Source: Chloroflexota bacterium (lineage in GTDB: Bacteria > Chloroflexota > UBA11872). Taken from it: a stretch of 64,000 bases of DNA. The notes under the pieces are model-generated. The model saw only the letters and a program-made list of their open reading frames with translations, did no database searches and was not told the DNA's origin. The stretch covers positions 1 to 64,000 of the forward strand of contig JAPPNP010000031.1 in assembly GCA_028873795.1 (NCBI GenBank), given 5' to 3'. Shown here one piece after another: positions 57,266-64,000 of this stretch; positions within the stretch are counted from its first letter, which is position 1; each line of letters begins with the position of its first letter. The position numbers were made by a program, and so were the translations under genes.

Positions 57266-59041
57266 ATGACGCGGCGGCGAGTGCTGGCGGCTCTCGCGAT
57301 CGGCGGCGCTGCCGTCGCCTGCGGCGAGGCGCAGCCGACGCCGCTCGCCGTGCGCCTGCGCCCCTATTGGGAGCCGGCGATCGAGGTTGCCACCGGGTCG
57401 CTCGAGGTGCTGCGGGCCATTTCCATCAACACCGGCGCCTTCGCCCGCGGTTCCCTTTCGACGGACCAGTTCCTGCTCAGCGTGGAAGCCCAGCTTCCCT
57501 CGATCGCCGCCCTCTCGCATCGCGTCATTCCACTGGTCCCGGATCCAGACATCCAGGCGACGCATGCAGCCCTGGTGGCCGTGATCGATGCCCTGGTCGA
57601 AATTGGCCCCACCGTCCGGGTCTACCGCGAGACCGGGCAACCGGAGCAGTTGATGCACGTCGTGACCCTGCAGCAATCGGCGCGCGATCAGCTCGAAGCA
57701 TTTATCGAGGGCATCGGCCCCGGACTTGCCCAGGACGGGTTGGGGGCGCGGCTGGACGCCATCGGCGAGTCAACGATCGACGCCTGGCGCGTGCGCAAGC
57801 GGGCGGTTTTGGTTGGACCCTACGACGGGGAGGCCGCGGCCCGAGCCGCCCTGGCGCACCTCGTCGACGACGTGCGGCTCTCGCGCAGCAATCCCGGATG
57901 GGTTGAAATCGGCCGCTATGCCGATCCCGCCGCCGCCGACGCGGCGGCCGGGCGGTGGCTGGCTGGCGGCTTTCAGGTCCAAGTGGAAGACGTCACCGAT
58001 CTCAGCTTCAACGTCACCACGCTCCGCGCTCCTGAACGCCAGTCGTGGCGCGAGCTTCTATGGCTGGAACGGCTCGATTTCGACGCGACCGACCTGGCCG
58101 CGTCCGAGCGTGGCGAGCAGGTCGCGGCGGTGGCGCGCGCCGGCAACGTGGCCTCGTTTGGGGCGGACGGCGGCCTGCGATGGACCCGCGACATGCGCAT
58201 GCCGCTGGCGCGGGTGTCCATGCAGCGGCACGGTGAGCTCTTGGCGATTCACGGATTCGACGTGCAGCTGCTCGATGCCGTTGGCAATCAGGTGTGGCCG
58301 TCCCCATTCCGTCCGGACAATCAACTGCTCGAACAAGCCCTCTTTGACGACGACGGCGCCCGGCTCGTGGTCCGCAGCACCAACGCCAGCGGCGTCGGCA
58401 GGGTCTTCGCCTTCAATCGGCAGGGCCAAGTGTGGGGCCCGACCAAGAGCTACATCTCGGCGGCATGGGTCGATCTCGACAAGCGGAGCGGCACCGTGGC
58501 CGTCGGTTCGTCCAATCGTGGCGAGAATCAGGTGGTGCTGATCCGACCCGACGGCAATCTCGAGCAGCGATTCGGCGTCGACGGCGACATCCTGCAGGTC
58601 ATCTTTACGCAGGAAGGCGACCAGGTCATCGCCCTCACGAGCGCCGGCCTCCAGGTTTTCGAAGCCGAGAGCGCCAATCTCCGGTCGCAGCTTCGCTTTC
58701 CGGCCACCGACGCCGCCCGGGCCCCTCGCGATGACATCCTGATTCTCGCCGGCGAAGCCGGCGTGGGCTCGTTCACGCTTGACGGCACCGAGGTGTGGTT
58801 CGCGCCGCGCGTCCGCGCCCGCGCCGTCTATCCCATGGACGACTACGTGGCGGCGCTGGTGGATGACATGACCATCACTATCATCCGCTCCGATGGCGCC
58901 GTGCTCGGCGACGCCACGACGCTCGCGCCGATTCGCGGAATCGCGGTTGCGCCGGGACTCAACCGGCTATTCACCGTGAGCGCCGAGCGCCAGCTTCAAG
59001 CCTGGCAGCTGCCGCCGGTCGCAATCCCGCCACAAGGCTAG
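57266..59041 (+). CDS. Predicted lipoprotein with SPOR-like segment and C-terminal PQQ-like propeller
   Basis: TRRRVLAALAIGGAAVACGE lipobox; VLVGPYDGEAAARAALAHL...FQVQVEDV; LLAIHGFDVQLLDAVGNQVW-type repeats. Confidence 0.6.
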   Translation: MTRRRVLAALAIGGAAVACGEAQPTPLAVRLRPYWEPAIEVATGSLEVLRAISINTGAFARGSLSTDQFLLSVEAQLPSIAALSHRVIPLVPDPDIQATHAALVAVIDALVEIGPTVRVYRETGQPEQLMHVVTLQQSARDQLEAFIEGIGPGLAQDGLGARLDAIGESTIDAWRVRKRAVLVGPYDGEAAARAALAHLVDDVRLSRSNPGWVEIGRYADPAAADAAAGRWLAGGFQVQVEDVTDLSFNVTTLRAPERQSWRELLWLERLDFDATDLAASERGEQVAAVARAGNVASFGADGGLRWTRDMRMPLARVSMQRHGELLAIHGFDVQLLDAVGNQVWPSPFRPDNQLLEQALFDDDGARLVVRSTNASGVGRVFAFNRQGQVWGPTKSYISAAWVDLDKRSGTVAVGSSNRGENQVVLIRPDGNLEQRFGVDGDILQVIFTQEGDQVIALTSAGLQVFEAESANLRSQLRFPATDAARAPRDDILILAGEAGVGSFTLDGTEVWFAPRVRARAVYPMDDYVAALVDDMTITIIRSDGAVLGDATTLAPIRGIAVAPGLNRLFTVSAERQLQAWQLPPVAIPPQG

Positions 59042-59097
59042 GCCCCGGACGACCGCCGGAAGCGGCGGACTCAACCGGACCGCAGGCGGGGCAGCGT

Positions 59098-59946
59098 TTA
59101 GCCGTCGGAGTCGCCGGACACCTTGCCTCCGAGCGCACCGAGCATCCGGGTGAACTCCAGCGGGAATATGAATTTCGAGGACGGACTCGCGCCGAGCGAC
59201 TTGAGCGTGTCCAGGTACTGGAGACTCATGGTGTTCGGGTCCACCTGTTGCGCGATCACGAAAATCCGCTCGAGCGCCTCGCTGAATCCCTGCGCGCGGA
59301 GCACGGCGGCCTGCTGGTCGCCCTCGGCGGACAGAATTTCAGCCTGCCGGGCGCCTTCAGCCTTGAGGATCGCCGCCTGCTTCTCACCTTCGGCGACGGT
59401 GATGTTCGACTGCCGCGTCCCGTCGGCTTCCAGAATCACGGCGCGGCGCAGCCGCTCCGCCGACATCTGGCGATTCATGGCTTCCTGGATCTCTCGCGGC
59501 GGGTCGATCTCGCGAATCTCGACATTGGTGACCTTGATGCCCCATCGCGCCGTCTCGGAGTCGAGCTTCACCCGAATCGATTCGTTGATGCGCTCGCGCT
59601 GCGAGAGGACGTCGTCCAGGTCGATATCGCCAACCACCGCCCGCAGCGTTGTGGTGGCAAGTCCGACGACCGCCGAGCGGTAGTCCTCGACCTCCAGCAC
59701 GGCCCGCTGGGCCTCGTTGATGTCCACGCGCATGTAGACGAGGAAATCGATGTCGATCGAGGCGTTGTCCTTGGTGATGTTGGTCTGTCGCGGAATGTCC
59801 AGCACCTCGGTGCGCGTTTCGACGCGGCGAATCTGATGCAGGATCGGGATCGCAAAGACGATGCCGGGCCCCAACATGCCCTCGAACCGCCCGAAGCGAA
59901 ACCGCGCTATCCGTTGGTAGTCACGCACGAAATTGATGATGGCCAT
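59098..59946 (-). CDS. SPFH/Band 7 (stomatin/slipin-like) protein
   Basis: VETRTEVLDIPRQTNITKDNASIDIDFLVYMRVDI...AERLRRAVILEADGTRQSNITVAEGEKQA. Confidence 0.93.
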   Translation of the reverse strand: MAIINFVRDYQRIARFRFGRFEGMLGPGIVFAIPILHQIRRVETRTEVLDIPRQTNITKDNASIDIDFLVYMRVDINEAQRAVLEVEDYRSAVVGLATTTLRAVVGDIDLDDVLSQRERINESIRVKLDSETARWGIKVTNVEIREIDPPREIQEAMNRQMSAERLRRAVILEADGTRQSNITVAEGEKQAAILKAEGARQAEILSAEGDQQAAVLRAQGFSEALERIFVIAQQVDPNTMSLQYLDTLKSLGASPSSKFIFPLEFTRMLGALGGKVSGDSDG

Positions 59947-59959
59947 GGTGAAACTCCCT

Positions 59960-61360
59960 TCAGCCGGTCACCGTCGGCGCCTCTGACGCTGACTCTTGCA
60001 CGATATCGACCCTCAGTCGCAAACCTTCGACATCTCGCACCATAACGCGCTCGCCCACCCTTGCGCGCCCCCCGGGCGGCAACTCGGCTTCCCAACGCTC
60101 GCCGGCAAGCCGCACTTCGCCGCGAGGATTGAGCGTGCGCGTCACTTCCGCCAGCTGGCCGACGAGCGCGGCCTCCGAGGTCGGGCTCACGTACGACGAG
60201 CCGGCTCGCCGGCGATCGGATCGCAACGCCCAGGCAATGACCGCGAGTGCCGCCGCAAACACCCCGCCGAGCACGCCGATCAACCACGGGTTCACGCCGA
60301 TCTCGATCTCCGGGATGTCGATCTCCGGTACACGAAACGCATCGCCAACGAGCAGAAACGCCCCAGCGATGAACGCCGCGACGGCACTGGCTCCGAATAG
60401 GCCAAAGCCGACCGCCTGAACCTCCAGCGCCGCCAGCCCCAAGGCGCCGAGAATCAGCACCACGCCCAGCCAGTTCACCGGAAGCTGGCCCAGCCCGGTG
60501 AACGCCAGGGCGAGGGCCACCACTCCCACGATTCCAGGCACGCCGAGCCCGGGCGCCGAAAACTCCACCAGCAGGCCGAATCCCCCGATGAACAAGAGCA
60601 CCAGCGCCAAGGCGGGATTCGCCAGCACGGACAGAAAACGCTCCACGCCGGTCGGATCGAGCTCGCGCACCTCGAGTCCGGCCACGTTGACCTGTTGCGG
60701 GCCCCTCGCCGTCTCGACCTCCGCGCCGTCCACCTGCCGCAGAAGAGCGTCGAGGTCGTCGGCGATGAAGTCGATGATGCCGGCGTCTTCAGCCTCGCCC
60801 GCGGAGTATGACTTCGCCTGCGTCACGGTGGCTTCGAGCGCCGCCGCGTCGCGACCGCGCCGCTCGGCAATGCTGCGAATGAAGGCTTGCGTGTCCTCGC
60901 TCACCTTGTCCGCCAGAGTTGCCGGCACGTCCTCCCCACTGGCCGTGACCGGCGAGGCGGCGCCGATGTTGGTGCCGGGCGCCATCACGGCGAAGTGCGC
61001 GGCAGCCGCGACAAAAGTGCCGGCGGACGCCGCCTGCGAGCCGGCTGGGGACACGTAGACCGCCACCGGCACGCGCGATTCGAGCAGCAGTCCCACGATG
61101 TCCCGGGTGCTGTCGGCAAGTCCGCCCGGCGTGTTGAGTCGAACCACGAGCAAGGCGGCGTCGGTGTCCCACGCCTCTTCGAGCACCCGCTCGAGATACC
61201 GCGTGGCGACAATGTCGATGGGCCCGTCGATGGTCGCGACCGCGACGTACGACGACTGCGCGCGTGCCGCTGGATAGATGTTCGCCAGCGCCAGCCACGC
61301 CACGCCGAGCACCAGCAGCGCGACGCTGCACCAGCGTCTGAGCCGCTGCTGTCGAGCCAT
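59960..61360 (-). CDS. NfeD-family membrane-bound ClpP-class serine protease
   Basis: YVAVATIDGPIDIVATRYLERVLEEA...SPAGSQAASAGTFVAAAAHFAVMAPGTNIGAASPV and C-terminal OB-like region. Confidence 0.92.
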   Translation of the reverse strand: MARQQRLRRWCSVALLVLGVAWLALANIYPAARAQSSYVAVATIDGPIDIVATRYLERVLEEAWDTDAALLVVRLNTPGGLADSTRDIVGLLLESRVPVAVYVSPAGSQAASAGTFVAAAAHFAVMAPGTNIGAASPVTASGEDVPATLADKVSEDTQAFIRSIAERRGRDAAALEATVTQAKSYSAGEAEDAGIIDFIADDLDALLRQVDGAEVETARGPQQVNVAGLEVRELDPTGVERFLSVLANPALALVLLFIGGFGLLVEFSAPGLGVPGIVGVVALALAFTGLGQLPVNWLGVVLILGALGLAALEVQAVGFGLFGASAVAAFIAGAFLLVGDAFRVPEIDIPEIEIGVNPWLIGVLGGVFAAALAVIAWALRSDRRRAGSSYVSPTSEAALVGQLAEVTRTLNPRGEVRLAGERWEAELPPGGRARVGERVMVRDVEGLRLRVDIVQESASEAPTVTG

Positions 61361-61427
61361 TCGGCACCCTCCGCGCCGCCGGCGCGGTTCCGGCCGCGCC
61401 GTACCCCAGCGTCGACTCAAGTATGCG

Positions 61428-61973
61428 CTATTCGCCCAAGCCGCTCTGGTCGAATCGCTCCAATTCGGGCAGCGTCCGGCCGCCCGGGCCGTAGATGCGA
61501 AACGTGTCGGGACCGTAGGGCGCCGGAGCGAAGTCGTCGTTCCGTGCCAGCTGGGTGTACGTCCCGTCGAGCACTGGCAGCGCGATCTCGGGCACCAGGC
61601 CGACGAACGCCTTCGGCGTGCGCCGAAGGTCATCGGCGTCGAACACGCGCACCTCGTCGGCCTCCGGCGAGACCGCCCGAGGCTCGCCGCTCAGGTGCCG
61701 CATTTCAAAGATCACGAAGGTGTTCAACTCGGCGGGATCGACGCGGTGGCGCACGGCCACGATGCCCAGCGGCTCGGCTTCGATCCCCGCTTCCTCCCGC
61801 ACTTCCCGGACCAGCGCCGCCTCGAGCGATTCGCCGGGATCGACTTTGCCGCCGGGGAACATGAACTTGCCGCGGTGCCGGCTGTAGGTCAGCCGCACCA
61901 GCACGATGCCTTCGCCAAGGCGTACTACGCCGCCGACGGCAATTACTGAGCGATGGCCGGAGGGTCGAGCCAT
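61428..61973 (-). CDS. NUDIX hydrolase
   Basis: GGKVDPGESLEAALVREVREEAGIE Nudix box. Confidence 0.9.
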   Translation of the reverse strand: MARPSGHRSVIAVGGVVRLGEGIVLVRLTYSRHRGKFMFPGGKVDPGESLEAALVREVREEAGIEAEPLGIVAVRHRVDPAELNTFVIFEMRHLSGEPRAVSPEADEVRVFDADDLRRTPKAFVGLVPEIALPVLDGTYTQLARNDDFAPAPYGPDTFRIYGPGGRTLPELERFDQSGLGE

Positions 61974-62104
61974 AGAGGACCAGCGTAACCACCGATTCGC
62001 ACGGCGGTTTGTCCAGGCATGGCCCGTGGCGACGAGTGGGGTCGTTGGTGGGCAAGGCTCGCGTGGGCAACAATCGGCCTGCTCCCCGACCTTGGTATTC
62101 GCCA

Positions 62105-63985
62105 ATGTCCGACGCCACGCCGCCGTTCCAAGGCTCCCATCGCGCCTACGACTCCATCGTTCGTCCAAACGTCCTCATTCCCGCCCGCGACGGCGTGCTG
62201 CTGGCCGCCGACATCTACCTTCCCGCGCGCAACGGCGAGGTGGTGGATGGACCCTTCCCGGCCATCGTCGAGCGCACGCCGTATCTCAAGGACGGCACGA
62301 ACTACGCCCGTCGCGGTCATTGGTACGCCCGACGGGGCTACGCCACGGTTATCAATGACGTCCGTGGGCGCGGTCAATCGAACGGCGAGTGGTATCCGTT
62401 CGCTCTCGAGGCGCCCGACGGATTCGACGTGGTGGAGTGGGTGGCCGCGCAGCCTTGGTGCAACGGGCGCGTGGGCACCATGGGCGCCAGCTACGCGGGC
62501 TCGGACCAGAGCGCGCTGGCTACCCTCGATCCGCCGCACCTCGCCTGCCAGGTCGTCGGGCAGGGCACCAGCAACTATCACGTGTCGTCGCTGCGACAGG
62601 GCGGCGCGCTGGAGCAGCGGTTCATTCGCTACGCCTTTCGCATGGCGCGCACCAGCCGGGAGGCGCTCGCCGATCCCGACCTGAAGCGCACATTCGACGC
62701 AGCCGATCTCCAGATCCCGGAGCTGTTCGGCCCGCCGCTGCGATTCCGCCCCGGCCGCACGGCGCTGCGCCTGCTGCCCACCTACGAGCAATGGGCGTGG
62801 GACATCCTGACCCACGGCGTCTACGACGAGTACTGGATGCAGCGCGGCTACACCATTGACCGCTACTGGGACGAGCACTCCGACGTGCCGGTGCTGTTCC
62901 AGAGCGGCTGGTACGACACCTATCCGCGGGGAGCGATTGCCAATTTCCTCGCGCTCAGCGAGCGCAAGTCCAGCCCCATGCGACTCGTGATGGGTCCGTG
63001 GCGGCATGGCGAGGGAACGGTTGAGGAAAGCACGGCCGGTGACGTAGAGCTTGGCATCGACACCGCCGCGCCCGCCTACGACGACATGCGCCTGCGCTTC
63101 TTCGATGAGCATCTGAAAGGCTTCGACACGGGGCTGCGCGGTGAGCCGCCGGTTCGCTATTTCGTGATGGGCGGACGTGAAGGACGTCCTCCGGCCGATC
63201 TCGACGCCACGCTTTGGCACGGCGGTCGGTGGGAGCGCGCGCCCACGTGGCCGCCGCCGGAATATGCAGAGTCGTCGCTGTTCCTTCATGCCGACGGCTC
63301 GCTCCGGCCGCAAGCGCCGACCGACCGGCACGAGCCGACTCGGTACACCTACGACCCGCGTGATCCGGTGCCGACGGCCGGCGGGTCGATTAGCGCGTCG
63401 GAGGACATCCTGCCGTCCGGTGGATTCGACCAGCGGGGCCAGCCCGGTCGCTTCTTCGGGCATCGCGACACACTGTCGCTGGCGTCACGCCCGGATGTCG
63501 TGTCGTTCGAGACGCCGCCGCTGGAGACCGACCTGGAGATCACCGGTCCCGTGGAGGTGCGGCTGTTCGCCGCCAGCAGCGCGGTCGACACGGACTTCAC
63601 CGCCAAGCTGCTGGACGTCTATCCCCACGATCGCGACGCGCCGGGCAGCACCCCCGGCGGCTACGAGTTGAACCTCTGCGACAGCATCATCCGGGCACGG
63701 TTTCGGAACGGGTTCGAGTCGGAGCAGTTCCTCACGCCGGGCGAGATCTGCGAGTTCCGAATCATCCTGTACCCCACGGCCAACCGATTCTCTCGCGGGC
63801 ATCGCATTCGGGTGGACATCTCGTCGAGCAACTACCCGCGTTTCGACGCCAATCCCAATACCGGCGAGCCGCTGGGGCACGCCCGCCGCGTCAGGACGGC
63901 CGACCAGACGATCTTCCACGACGTCGATTGGCCGAGCCGGTTGCTCATCCACGCGCGCGCCGACGCCGGCGATTCCGGAGGCTGA
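62105..63985 (+). CDS. CocE/NonD (S15 X-prolyl-like) hydrolase
   Basis: NVLIPARDGVLLAADIYLP...GRGQSNGEWYPF...GTMGASYAGSDQSALA. Confidence 0.92.
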   Translation: MSDATPPFQGSHRAYDSIVRPNVLIPARDGVLLAADIYLPARNGEVVDGPFPAIVERTPYLKDGTNYARRGHWYARRGYATVINDVRGRGQSNGEWYPFALEAPDGFDVVEWVAAQPWCNGRVGTMGASYAGSDQSALATLDPPHLACQVVGQGTSNYHVSSLRQGGALEQRFIRYAFRMARTSREALADPDLKRTFDAADLQIPELFGPPLRFRPGRTALRLLPTYEQWAWDILTHGVYDEYWMQRGYTIDRYWDEHSDVPVLFQSGWYDTYPRGAIANFLALSERKSSPMRLVMGPWRHGEGTVEESTAGDVELGIDTAAPAYDDMRLRFFDEHLKGFDTGLRGEPPVRYFVMGGREGRPPADLDATLWHGGRWERAPTWPPPEYAESSLFLHADGSLRPQAPTDRHEPTRYTYDPRDPVPTAGGSISASEDILPSGGFDQRGQPGRFFGHRDTLSLASRPDVVSFETPPLETDLEITGPVEVRLFAASSAVDTDFTAKLLDVYPHDRDAPGSTPGGYELNLCDSIIRARFRNGFESEQFLTPGEICEFRIILYPTANRFSRGHRIRVDISSSNYPRFDANPNTGEPLGHARRVRTADQTIFHDVDWPSRLLIHARADAGDSGG

Positions 63986-64000
63986 GGCGTGAATCGGACA

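Noticed and set aside
59053-59068. CCGCC-GGAAGC-GGCGG hairpin between convergent genes as a terminator
   Set aside because: Short stem with no T-tract on either strand; not convincing

Overview
High-GC bacterial chromosomal window, probably Chloroflexota-like (lineage call is low confidence and based only on protein texture). Its core is a minus-strand block of about 29 kb: rpoB-rpoC-rpsL-rpsG-fusA-tuf, then the complete S10/spc/alpha clusters through rpoA-rplQ-truA-rplM-rpsI. Left of it lie an enolase-superfamily enzyme, an M23 peptidase, gcvH/gcvPA/gcvPB, MazG, a SAM hydrolase, an M50 protease, an HD protein and scpAB. Right of it lie HIT, prmA, dnaJ, grpE, a double six-repeat NHL lipoprotein, a polysaccharide/glycosyltransferase cluster, miaB, a PQQ/SPOR-like lipoprotein, an SPFH-NfeD pair, NUDIX and a CocE hydrolase. 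I saw no mobile elements, CRISPR arrays, rRNAs or tRNAs. The best leads are: (i) a tandem TTAGT-N3-ACTAA operator at 60-91 and a perfect 20-bp palindrome at 1646-1665, both beside the enolase-superfamily gene; (ii) structured RNA candidates in the rpoB leader and in the rpsL-rpsG and rpsD-rpoA spacers; (iii) unusual insertions or tails in IF-1, S3, S14 and S17, and Arg at the streptomycin-resistance position of S12. All function calls are from reading the protein sequences; no searches were run.
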